Of a stretch of DNA of 11,188 bases, positions 5,619 to 11,188 are shown piece after piece. Position numbers and translations under genes: made by a program. The DNA is from CAYUUP01 sp964447925 (GTDB lineage: Bacteria; Bacillota; Clostridia; Oscillospirales; Oscillospiraceae): NCBI GenBank assembly GCA_964447925.1, contig CAYUUP010000053.1, forward strand, positions 1 through 11,188. Reading direction: 5' to 3'. How positions within the stretch are numbered: the stretch's first letter is position 1; the number at the start of each line of letters is the position of its first letter. The notes beneath the pieces were generated by a model. That model was given only the letters and a program-made list of their open reading frames with translations. It did not search any database and was not told the DNA's origin.

Positions 5619-6947
5619 TCAATCACTGTGGGGCGGATCCGCTGCCAAGGGCAGAAGGACGGTGAATTCCGTCCCCGCGCCCTCTGTGCTTTTGACCGAG
5701 ATATGTCCGCCGTGGGCGTCCACGATAGATTGGGCAATGGACAGGCCAAGGCCAGATCCCCCGGACTGCCGGGTGCGGGATTTATCCGCTCGGTAGAACC
5801 GTTCAAAAATCCGCACCAGATCCTCCGCCGGGATGGCCGGGCCGGAGTTATGGACAGTGAGCCGCGCCTGCGCATCACATCGCTCCAGCTGCAGATCAAT
5901 TTTGCCGGGGCTGGGGGTGTATTTGCAGGCATTATCCAGCAGTATCATCACCAGCTGCTTCAGCTGTGTGCTGTCCCCGGTGACGGAAATGTCCTGGGCC
6001 ACATCGTAGTCTAGAACCAGCCCAGACTCAAAGGCCACCGGCTCAAAGGGAAGGACGCAATCATAGACAAGCTCGGTCAGAGAAAGCAGTTCCTTGGTCA
6101 TGGGCTGCTGATTGCTGTCCGCCCGGGCCAGATACATCATACCGGTTACCAGTTCCTGCATCCGCATAGCCTCGCTCCGGATGTGTTCCAGCCATTTGGA
6201 CTGATCCTCCACCGACTTTTCCGGATGAGCCAGCATGATATCCGTATTGGCCAGAATGACGGTGATGGGAGTTTTCAACTCATGGGAGGCATCCGCTATA
6301 AATTGCCGTTGCTGCTTCCAGGCTGTCTCAACTGGCCGCAGGCTGGAGGCAGCCGATCTGCGGACAAAGAAATAGCAACACACCATTGCTCCGCAGACGG
6401 CCAAGATACACAGGCAGGCAAAGACGATGAAGCTTCGTGTGACCTCCTGGATATTCAAAAAAACCAGTATGCTGTGGCCGGGCATACCGTGCAGTGCGCA
6501 ATAAGCAAGCTGCAGCTGCCACAGGATTCCCTTTGCTGCCTTGCGGCCCAAGGCGGATTCCACTGACTCCAAGGCCAAATCGTCCGACACCTCTACATTG
6601 ATGCCGGTGACTTTGATAATCTCCCCTTCGCTGTCGATCTCGACCACAAAGGTTGGATAGGAATATTGAAAGCGGGCGGAATTGCCGTCCTCCACAGGCT
6701 GCTCCGGGGTAGCGGAATCTGGCGTATTTATCTCGCTGTTAGCAGATATACCGTTCTCTCCCGGCATATCCAGCTTCATCTGTTTGGCAGGAGTTCCCTG
6801 CTGGACGGCGGAATCCAGTGCGCCAAAGACCTGAGATGTCTGATAGAAGAAGAAGGAAAGAACCAGAAGCAGCAGCAGTCCCACCAGGATAATCGTAGCC
6901 AGAGCCATATGAGAGCAGATATATTTCCGCCGGAGTTGTTCGATCAT
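5619..6947 (-). CDS. Membrane sensor histidine kinase
   Basis: The product has 442 residues. The ATG at 6947-6945 overlaps the response regulator stop by ATGA, implying translational coupling, and an upstream in-frame extension to 7088 overlaps the regulator gene and is rejected. A membrane helix at about 13-36 and another at about 172-195 bracket an extracytoplasmic region of some 135 residues. That region holds a Pro/Glu/Thr-rich linker (50-90) and a compact part with FVVEIDSEGEIIKVTG (100-115) that may be a PAS/Cache-like fold. A short linker without a clear HAMP domain leads to the phosphoacceptor H222 in ADASHELKTP. The N box is LLDNACKYTP (N339), the G1-type box is NSGPAIP (367-373), and the G2 box is GGSGLGL (396-402). 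The signal is unknown, since the ligand domain is not one I recognise. Confidence 0.93.
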   Translation of the reverse strand: MIEQLRRKYICSHMALATIILVGLLLLLVLSFFFYQTSQVFGALDSAVQQGTPAKQMKLDMPGENGISANSEINTPDSATPEQPVEDGNSARFQYSYPTFVVEIDSEGEIIKVTGINVEVSDDLALESVESALGRKAAKGILWQLQLAYCALHGMPGHSILVFLNIQEVTRSFIVFACLCILAVCGAMVCCYFFVRRSAASSLRPVETAWKQQRQFIADASHELKTPITVILANTDIMLAHPEKSVEDQSKWLEHIRSEAMRMQELVTGMMYLARADSNQQPMTKELLSLTELVYDCVLPFEPVAFESGLVLDYDVAQDISVTGDSTQLKQLVMILLDNACKYTPSPGKIDLQLERCDAQARLTVHNSGPAIPAEDLVRIFERFYRADKSRTRQSGGSGLGLSIAQSIVDAHGGHISVKSTEGAGTEFTVLLPLAADPPHSD

Positions 6948-7621
6948 TGATTTATGACATCCAGATAGTAGCCGCTTTTCCGAAGGGTGACAATGCCCAC
7001 TTTGGATTCCAGATACTTGAGCTTTTTGCGGAGAAAGGAAACATAGGCCTCTACGTTGTTGTCCTCCACGGTGGTGTCCAATCCCCAAATTTTGTTGATG
7101 AACCTGGTTTTGGACACCACTGCACGGGGATTTGCCAGCAGCATACGGAAGACCTCAAACTCCTTATAGCCCAGGCGGACGGACTTCTTTCCGCAGCGCA
7201 GCTGGTGCTGCTCCAGTTCCAGAATCAAATCCTCATAGGTCAGGGTGTCCATCTGGACCTCTCCCTGTCGGCGGCCCAAGGCGCGGACACGGGCCAACAG
7301 CTCGTCCTGATTGAAGGGCTTGGTCATGTAGTCATCGGCACCGCAATCCAGGCCGGTAACAGTGTCCGCCACGTCATCCTTTGCGGTGAGGATGAGGACT
7401 GGCGTGTTGATGCCTTCAGCACGAAGCTGCTGCACCACAGAGAAACCGTCCAGTTCTGGCAGCATCACGTCCAGCAAGATGACATCATATAACCCATTTT
7501 TGGCCCGTTCCAGGCCCTCCCTGCCATTATAGACGATGTCAGAGGTGTGATTCTCTTCCTGGAGCATCTGGGCCAGGGCTTCCGCCAGATATTCTTCGTC
7601 TTCAACAATTAGAACCTGCAT
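6944..7621 (-). CDS. OmpR/PhoB-family response regulator
   Basis: The product has 225 residues, the standard OmpR length. AAGGAGG at 7636-7630 lies eight bases before the ATG at 7621-7619. The receiver domain (1-115) has the acidic pocket E7/D8, the phosphorylation site D51 in LLDVMLPE, T79 and K101 in KPF. The C-terminal winged helix (about 128-222) has LGYKEFEVFRML and the recognition-helix region NVEAYVSFLRKKL, ending in a GYYLDV wing. It is the first gene of an operon with the overlapping sensor kinase and would be phosphorylated by it. The targets are unknown, but autoregulation is common in such pairs, and a 17-base palindrome lies in its leader. Confidence 0.95.
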   Translation of the reverse strand: MQVLIVEDEEYLAEALAQMLQEENHTSDIVYNGREGLERAKNGLYDVILLDVMLPELDGFSVVQQLRAEGINTPVLILTAKDDVADTVTGLDCGADDYMTKPFNQDELLARVRALGRRQGEVQMDTLTYEDLILELEQHQLRCGKKSVRLGYKEFEVFRMLLANPRAVVSKTRFINKIWGLDTTVEDNNVEAYVSFLRKKLKYLESKVGIVTLRKSGYYLDVINQ

Positions 7622-7703
7622 ATATGTATCCTCCTTCTATGAATTCAGGGCCCGCTAAGAAAACTGGATGTTTGCCATAAAATGGGCAGACCTCGAAAGA
7701 GCA

Positions 7704-7720
7704 ATATAAAGAGTTTATAT
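7704..7720. promoter_or_regulatory. Palindrome in the response regulator leader
   Basis: ATATAAAGAGTTTATAT is a perfect 7-base inverted repeat with a 3-base centre, about 65-80 bases downstream of the predicted transcription start and 85 bases before the response regulator start. It could be an operator or an RNA hairpin, but OmpR-family sites are more often direct repeats, so the assignment is open. Confidence 0.4.
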
Positions 7721-7788
7721 CAGAATGCTGTAAATTAGCTTAAAAAAGGACGATTTCAGAAAAAATTTTGTTGCACTTTATCTATCAA

Positions 7789-7817
7789 ATTATATCATTG
7801 TTTTTCAGTTTTGTCAA
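7789..7817 (-). promoter_or_regulatory. Consensus promoter of the two-component operon
   Basis: Read on the minus strand: TTGACA (7817-7812), a 17-base spacer, and TATAAT (7794-7789) with an extended -10 TGA. It is a perfect sigma-A promoter. Transcription would start near 7782, leaving a leader of about 160 bases before the response regulator. No riboswitch was recognised in that leader, and no gene lies in 7622-7852. Confidence 0.88.
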
Positions 7818-7854
7818 TTCGATACAGGTAACTTTTCCAAAAAATGGCAAAAAT

Positions 7855-7904
7855 CTAAAATGAAAAAGGCCGCTTCCGGACAGATTGGATCCGGAAACGG
7901 CCTT
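7855..7904 (-). terminator. Terminator of rplJ-rplL
   Basis: On the minus strand, AAGGCCG-T-TTCCGGA (7904-7890) pairs with TCCGGAA-G-CGGCCTT (7880-7866), with one mismatch and a 9-base loop. It is followed by TTT and a T-rich stretch. It lies 36 bases after the rplL stop. Confidence 0.92.
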
Positions 7905-7939
7905 ACATTGTCTTGTTGTCGAAGAAGGGGAGAACGCTT

Positions 7940-8314
7940 TTACTTCAGCTCCACAGTGCCGCCAACCTCGGTCAGTTTGGCCTTGATGGCATCGGCGTCT
8001 TCCTTGGAAACGGCCTCCTTCAGGGTGGTGGGGGCATTGTCCACGGCAGCCTTGGCCTCCTTCAGGCCAAGACCGGTGATCTCACGGACAGCCTTGATGA
8101 CAGCAACCTTGTTGGCGCTGGCGTCGAAGCCGGTGAGGACCACGTCAAATTCGGTCTTTTCCTCAACAGCCTCGGCGGCGGGGCCGGCAGCGGGGCCGCC
8201 CATAGCAATGGCCTCAACGCCGAAGGTCTCCTTCAGGGCATCAGTCAGTTCTTTGACCTCCAGCAGGGAGAGAGCCTTGATCTCTTCCACAATAGCAGTA
8301 ATTTTCTCAGACAT
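7940..8314 (-). CDS. rplL: 50S ribosomal protein L7/L12
   Basis: The product has 124 residues, the normal length. AGGAGGT at 8329-8323 lies eight bases before the ATG at 8314-8312. Residues 1-34 form the N-terminal dimerisation domain that binds L10. An Ala/Gly/Pro-rich hinge (about 38-52) leads to the globular domain from EFDVVLTGFDA onward, containing the elongation-factor binding helix around AVREITGLGLKEAKAAVD. It forms the mobile ribosomal stalk and stimulates GTPases EF-Tu and EF-G. It is cotranscribed with rplJ, 73 bases downstream, with a hairpin between them, and ends at a strong terminator. Confidence 0.98.
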   Translation of the reverse strand: MSEKITAIVEEIKALSLLEVKELTDALKETFGVEAIAMGGPAAGPAAEAVEEKTEFDVVLTGFDASANKVAVIKAVREITGLGLKEAKAAVDNAPTTLKEAVSKEDADAIKAKLTEVGGTVELK

Positions 8315-8358
8315 TGTAATTTACCTCCTGTACATAGAGTATTTGAAACAGATTATGT

Positions 8359-8379
8359 CTGGCCCTTTTTAAAGGCCAG
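8359..8379 (-). other. Hairpin between rplJ and rplL
   Basis: CTGGCC and GGCCAG (8359-8364 and 8374-8379) form a 6-base stem with an A/T-rich loop region. It lies 45 bases before the rplL start and is not followed by a T-run on the minus strand. It may influence the higher output of L7/L12 relative to L10, for example through RNA processing, but this is an inference. Confidence 0.4.
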
Positions 8380-8387
8380 CGCCCCGC

Positions 8388-8912
8388 TTATTCGGCGGCG
8401 GGAGCGGCCTCGCCGCCCTTGTCGGCAATTGCGGCCACAACAGCAGCCAGGTTAGCCATGGGGGCCATCAGGGTACCCACCAGCTGGGCATACAGATCCT
8501 TCTTGGAGGACAGGGTGGACAGCTGGGCAATCTCCGCCTGGGACAGCACCTTGCCTTCCATATAGGCGGCCTTGATGGTGAGTTTGTCTTCACCCTCCAG
8601 CTTTTTGGCAAATTCGCTGATGATGCGGAAGGGGGCAATGGGGTCATCGTTGCCAGTGGCCAGAGAGGTAGTGCCGTTGAGGACGGAATCCAGTTCCTCC
8701 AGGCCGCTGGAGTCCAGGGCGCGGCGCAGCAGGGTGTTCTTCACCACGGAATACTCCACGGACTCCTTCCGGAATTCGTTCCGGAGCTGGGTGTCCTGGG
8801 CTACGGTGACGCCCCGGTAATCCACCAGGACGCCGGATTGGGCATTCTGGACACGATCCTTCAGAGCGGCCACGACAGCCTGCTTCTCACTGAGAACAGT
8901 TGCGTTAGGCAT
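8388..8912 (-). CDS. rplJ: 50S ribosomal protein L10
   Basis: The product has 174 residues, close to the usual length of about 165-175. GGAGGTG at 8927-8921 lies eight bases before the ATG at 8912-8910. It begins MPNATVLSEKQAVVAALKD and contains GVLVDYRGVTVAQDTQLR (27-44) and YSVVKNTLLRRAL (54-66), the conserved rRNA-binding surface. A helical C-terminal part that anchors the L7/L12 dimers (about 135-165) is followed by an Ala-rich tail. It forms the base of the stalk on 23S rRNA. L10 (with L7/L12) is known to bind its own leader and repress this operon, and a matching leader lies just upstream. Confidence 0.98.
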   Translation of the reverse strand: MPNATVLSEKQAVVAALKDRVQNAQSGVLVDYRGVTVAQDTQLRNEFRKESVEYSVVKNTLLRRALDSSGLEELDSVLNGTTSLATGNDDPIAPFRIISEFAKKLEGEDKLTIKAAYMEGKVLSQAEIAQLSTLSSKKDLYAQLVGTLMAPMANLAAVVAAIADKGGEAAPAAE

Positions 8913-8933
8913 AGTTATTTCACCTCCGACAAA

Positions 8934-8964
8934 TAAAAAATCCTCTGGGCCAAAGAACAGAGGA
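8934..8964 (-). terminator. Attenuator hairpin at the end of the L10 leader
   Basis: On the minus strand, TCCTCTG (8964-8958) pairs with CAGAGGA (8947-8941) around a 10-base loop and is followed by TTTTTTA. It ends about 21 bases before the rplJ start, with the ribosome binding site just beyond. It is therefore a terminator inside the leader, consistent with transcription attenuation. Confidence 0.85.
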
Positions 8965-9066
8965 CATCACACATATTCACTCCCCCAACGGGGAACTGCT
9001 ATGAATGCACTCTCGGCAGGATGGGGACGGAACACCCCAGTTACGTTCTCCTGCTGTCTTTGAACG
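8934..9066 (-). promoter_or_regulatory. L10 leader (ribosomal protein autoregulation element)
   Basis: The transcribed region between the rplJ promoter and its start contains AGACAGCAGG (9062-9053) and, further on, CCTGCCGAG (9020-9012). These are the conserved bases of the L10 leader stem-loop that resembles the 23S rRNA binding site of L10. Several smaller hairpins follow, ending at the attenuator-like stem at 8964-8935. Binding by L10 would favour reduced expression of rplJ-rplL when stalk proteins are in excess. Confidence 0.88.
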
Positions 9067-9076
9067 CCAGTTATAT

Positions 9077-9105
9077 ATTATAACAGGGCATCCGGGGATT
9101 GTCAA
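9077..9105 (-). promoter_or_regulatory. Consensus promoter of rplJ-rplL
   Basis: On the minus strand, TTGACA (9105-9100), a 17-base spacer and TATAAT (9082-9077) with an extended -10 TGT. Both boxes are perfect. Transcription would start near 9070, at the left edge of the L10 leader. The -35 box lies in the loop of a 12-base inverted repeat (9086-9118). Confidence 0.9.
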
Positions 9106-9118
9106 CCCCCGGATGCCC
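9086..9118 (-). terminator. Perfect inverted repeat spanning the rplJ -35 region
   Basis: GGGCATCCGGGG at 9086-9097 pairs perfectly with CCCCGGATGCCC at 9107-9118 around the loop ATTGTCAAC. It lies 40 bases after the lipoprotein gene stop. On the minus strand it is followed by TGTTATAATATATAAC rather than a T-run, so it is a poor classical terminator, although the stem is very stable. It may end the upstream transcript and insulate rplJ. Confidence 0.65.
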
Positions 9119-9158
9119 GAAAACACGAAAATTTTGAATGTTCCGAGGTGAGCCGCTT

Positions 9159-10493
9159 TTACCAGCGGAGCATTTCGAACGTTTCCGCATCAGACTGGAG
9201 TGTTATAACGCCTGTGTCCGGATTATACGTGCCAGACAAGATTAGATCTCCCGCCGCTGGGTCCTGAGAGATGGCGTCATTCATGAAATCGTAGTATATA
9301 TCAACCGTCCAGTCATCTTGCTGCGTCCATTCGCAGAGCAGCAGCTCCTCCTCCATATAAAGGGCTATATAGCCTGTATTGGCATCTAGGAACAGCGCGA
9401 AACCGTTTTCCGCCATCTTCCGCAGTTCAGCAGCGCTGTTGGCTTGTTCAGTCGGATTGAGAACCCATATGCCATGCATCTGCTGCATATTTGTCAATTT
9501 CACACCCTCAAATGAGGAGACGGGCGCCTCACGATCCAAACGAGCATGCTCTGAGAGATACGCGGAGACAAAGTTCCCGGCCGCGTCATACTCTTCTACT
9601 CTGTTGAAATATGGGGCGTACTCCGCGACAAGATTTCCCGCCTCGTCATACTTATAAAAGAACAGTCCGCCTTTTTCACCGTCCTCATCTTCCGCCACCG
9701 CTACGGTAATCTGGCTGCCGGGCCATGAAAGAAAATAATCCAGAAATGCATTTGTCTCCGCATTGATGGGAGGAAATTCATTGGGATCAAATTCATCTGC
9801 GGCATAGGTTACATGGAACACAACTCTTTTGCTGACGGCATCCTCATCATAGAAAGTGCCGGAGCCACCTGTGATTCCGTTACGGACGAAGGACTGGACA
9901 AGGCCATCCGGATCATAGTCATACTGATAAATAACATTGCCCAGTGTATAAGCGTTCTCGCCCACATCGCTGATATCAACGTAAAAATAATTTGTCCTCT
10001 CTCCATAGCTGTTGTATTCAGAGCGAGAGATAGCTCCGGAGGATGGAGAAATAGAGAAATTGGTTGAGAAATTATTCCCATCCGCATCTGTTATCGAATA
10101 GCTACAGTCCTCGCCATTGGTGATGGTCATGACGGTGTCAGCGGTGAGCTGGGTATGTTGATAATTGTAGTCGGCAAATGAGTCGGACACATCGGACACA
10201 GTTAACCGTGCTGACACAGTCCACGTCTCTCCCACGGATCTGCCGTCCTCTGACACCTTCCCGGCTTCTGAGGAATCGCCTGACTGTTGGCTGCCATCCT
10301 CTGACACCTTCCCGGCTTCCGAGGAATCATCTGACTGCTGGCTGCCGCCCTCTGACACCTTCCCGGCTTCTGAGGAATCATCTGACTGCTGACTGCCGTC
10401 CAGTCCCTTGAATGGGTTGGAGCAGCCGGCTAAAGCAGACAACAATGAGATGAGGACCAGCGACGCGACGAGGCAGCGACTGAGTTTTTTCAT
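9159..10493 (-). CDS. Secreted lipoprotein of unknown function with 17-residue tandem repeats
   Basis: The product has 444 residues. An AGGAGAGGAAGG tract (about 10516-10505) precedes the ATG at 10493-10491. Residues 1-23 form a lipoprotein signal peptide with the lipobox LAGC (C24), so the mature protein should be anchored to the outer face of the membrane. Residues 32-82 are three tandem 17-residue repeats of the type DGSQQSDDSSEAGKVSE, an acidic, Ser-rich, probably disordered stalk. The remainder is Asp/Asn/Tyr-rich and predicted to be mostly beta. It includes two YD-like motifs, YDEAGNLV and YDAAGNFV (about 292-320), reminiscent of Rhs/YD repeats, and ends with short beta segments such as DLILSGTYNPDTGVITLQSD. 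I do not recognise the family. The gene sits between rplA and rplJ, where no gene is normally found. Confidence 0.85.
   Translation of the reverse strand: MKKLSRCLVASLVLISLLSALAGCSNPFKGLDGSQQSDDSSEAGKVSEGGSQQSDDSSEAGKVSEDGSQQSGDSSEAGKVSEDGRSVGETWTVSARLTVSDVSDSFADYNYQHTQLTADTVMTITNGEDCSYSITDADGNNFSTNFSISPSSGAISRSEYNSYGERTNYFYVDISDVGENAYTLGNVIYQYDYDPDGLVQSFVRNGITGGSGTFYDEDAVSKRVVFHVTYAADEFDPNEFPPINAETNAFLDYFLSWPGSQITVAVAEDEDGEKGGLFFYKYDEAGNLVAEYAPYFNRVEEYDAAGNFVSAYLSEHARLDREAPVSSFEGVKLTNMQQMHGIWVLNPTEQANSAAELRKMAENGFALFLDANTGYIALYMEEELLLCEWTQQDDWTVDIYYDFMNDAISQDPAAGDLILSGTYNPDTGVITLQSDAETFEMLRW
10248..10400 (-). repeat. Three tandem 51-base repeats in the lipoprotein gene
   Basis: Units at 10350-10400, 10299-10349 and 10248-10298 encode 17 residues each and differ at only a few bases. 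The near identity at DNA level suggests recent expansion by slippage or recombination, and copy number may vary between strains. Confidence 0.95.
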
Positions 10494-10560
10494 GTTCGTT
10501 TTACCTTCCTCTCCTGATATGGATGCGATGAACAGGGGCAGATATTCCGACCCTCATTGC

Positions 10561-10575
10561 ATTCAGCGACTGAAT
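10561..10575. promoter_or_regulatory. Palindrome upstream of the lipoprotein gene
   Basis: ATTCAGCGACTGAAT is a perfect 6-base inverted repeat with a 3-base centre, about 70 bases before the lipoprotein start. It may be an operator. No convincing sigma-A promoter was found in 10517-10597, so the gene may depend on readthrough from rplA or on an activator. Confidence 0.3.
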
Positions 10576-10597
10576 AATCAAAACTGAGATAACACAA

Positions 10598-10639
10598 GGT
10601 GCGCCGCGAGCCGGAAAGAAGATCCGGTACCGGCGCACC
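10598..10639 (-). terminator. Hairpin after rplA, probable terminator
   Basis: On the minus strand, GGTGCGCCG (10639-10631) pairs with CGGCGCACC (10606-10598), with an inner CCGG/CCGG pair and a small asymmetric internal loop. It is followed by TTGTGTT, a weak T-run. It lies 21 bases after the rplA stop. Confidence 0.65.
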
Positions 10640-10660
10640 CAAAGGCAGCTTGGCGGGAAA

Positions 10661-11188
10661 TCACATCAGCTTGGCGGGATTCACCTTAATGCCGGGACCC
10701 ATGGTGGAAGTAACGGTGCAGCTGCGGATATACTGGCCCTTAGCGGAGGCAGGCTTGGCCTTGACAACGGCGCCTACCAGGGCGTTAAAGTTCTCCTGGA
10801 GCTTCTCGAAGCCACAGGAAACCTTTCCAATGGGNNNNNNNNNNTGTTGGTTTTGTCCAGGCGGTACTCTATCTTACCTGCCTTGGCATCCGCGACAGCC
10901 TTGGCGGCATCAGGCGTGACGGTGCCAGACTTGGGGGAGGGCATCAGGCCTTTGGGACCAAGGATACGGCCCAGACGGCCCACCACACCCATCATATCGG
11001 GGGTGGCGATGACCACATCAAAGTCAAACCAGTTTTCCTTCTGAATCTTTTCCACCAGATCCATGTCACCCACGTATTCAGCGCCGGCGGCACGGGCGGC
11101 ATCGGCCTTCTCGTTCTTGGCAAAGACCAGCACCCGGACGGACTTGCCGGTGCCATTGGGCAGGACGATGGCGCCGCGGACCTGCTGG
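10661..11188 (-). CDS. rplA: 50S ribosomal protein L1, 5' part outside the window and interrupted by a gap
   Basis: The gene runs off the right edge, so roughly the first 50-55 residues are missing. The visible part reads QQVRGAIVLPNGTGKSVRV, then VVIATPDMMGVVGRLGRILG and LGPKGLMPSPKSGTVTPDAA, all strongly conserved in L1, and ends at TGA (10663-10661) after STMGPGIKVNPAKLM. Ten Ns at 10835-10844 fall where E. coli L1 has IIHT before IGK. The frame on the two sides of the Ns does not match: 11 unknown bases instead of 10 would restore it. The gap therefore looks like a fixed-length placeholder, and not a broken gene. L1 binds 23S rRNA at the L1 stalk and is a known autoregulator of rplK-rplA in many bacteria. 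Confidence 0.95.
10835..10844. other. Assembly gap (10 Ns) inside rplA
   Basis: Ten undetermined bases join two pieces of the same gene. Both flanks encode consecutive parts of L1, so the join is correct in order and orientation, but the stated length breaks the frame. Confidence 0.98.

Noticed and set aside
7860..8455. Overlapping plus-strand open frames
   Set aside because: They are antisense to rplL and its terminator, whose identity is certain.
10248..10400. Regular 51-base repeats as a CRISPR array
   Set aside because: The repeats are directly tandem without spacers and are in frame inside a protein-coding gene.
10774..10834. Apparent frameshift and altered C-terminus of L1
   Set aside because: The shift occurs exactly at the run of Ns. 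The correct frame resumes on the far side with normal L1 sequence, so this is a gap artefact.

Overview
The window looks like a chromosomal fragment from a Gram-positive, GC-rich gut-type Clostridia, probably of the Oscillospiraceae (Flavonifractor/Lawsonibacter-like). This is inferred from the AGGAGG-type ribosome binding sites, the sigma-A promoters, the L10-leader/rplJ/rplL arrangement, the DhaS-like TetR regulator and the clostridial style of the radical SAM protein. Nothing in the sequence names a species. There is one assembly gap (10835-10844).

Left part, plus strand. Positions 1-313 hold no gene but contain a nested, imperfect inverted repeat (26-48 with 262-284, and 169-184 with 229-244), which is either a small non-autonomous mobile element or a structured RNA. 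Next come a zinc-ribbon membrane protein (394-918), a TetR-family regulator (1077-1652), a strong terminator, and a radical SAM protein with SPASM-like cysteines plus an extra C-terminal CX3CX2C motif (1983-3353). A promoter region with a duplicated -10 block precedes a 94-residue unknown protein (3777-4061), followed by a CNNM/CBS/CorC_HlyC membrane protein (4132-5382).

Middle, minus strand. A response regulator and sensor kinase pair (7621-6944 and 6947-5619) overlaps by ATGA and is transcribed from a consensus promoter at 7817-7789. It converges on the CorC-like gene at a 14-bp stem terminator. A roughly 70-bp element containing a terminator-like hairpin occurs twice, after the radical SAM gene and after the CorC-like gene.

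Right part, minus strand. This is the ribosomal-protein cluster rplA - (lipoprotein gene) - L10 leader - rplJ - rplL. In most Firmicutes rplA is followed directly by the L10 leader and rplJ. Here a gene of about 1.3 kb for a secreted lipoprotein with three 17-residue repeats lies between them. rplJ-rplL has its own consensus promoter, whose -35 box sits in the loop of a perfect 12-bp inverted repeat, and a leader ending in an attenuator-like hairpin.

I did not find a CRISPR array, defence island, prophage or clear multi-gene novel system. The most unusual items are the inserted lipoprotein gene, the promoter embedded in a hairpin, the nested inverted repeat at the left edge, the dispersed terminator repeat and the C-terminal cysteine motif of the radical SAM protein.
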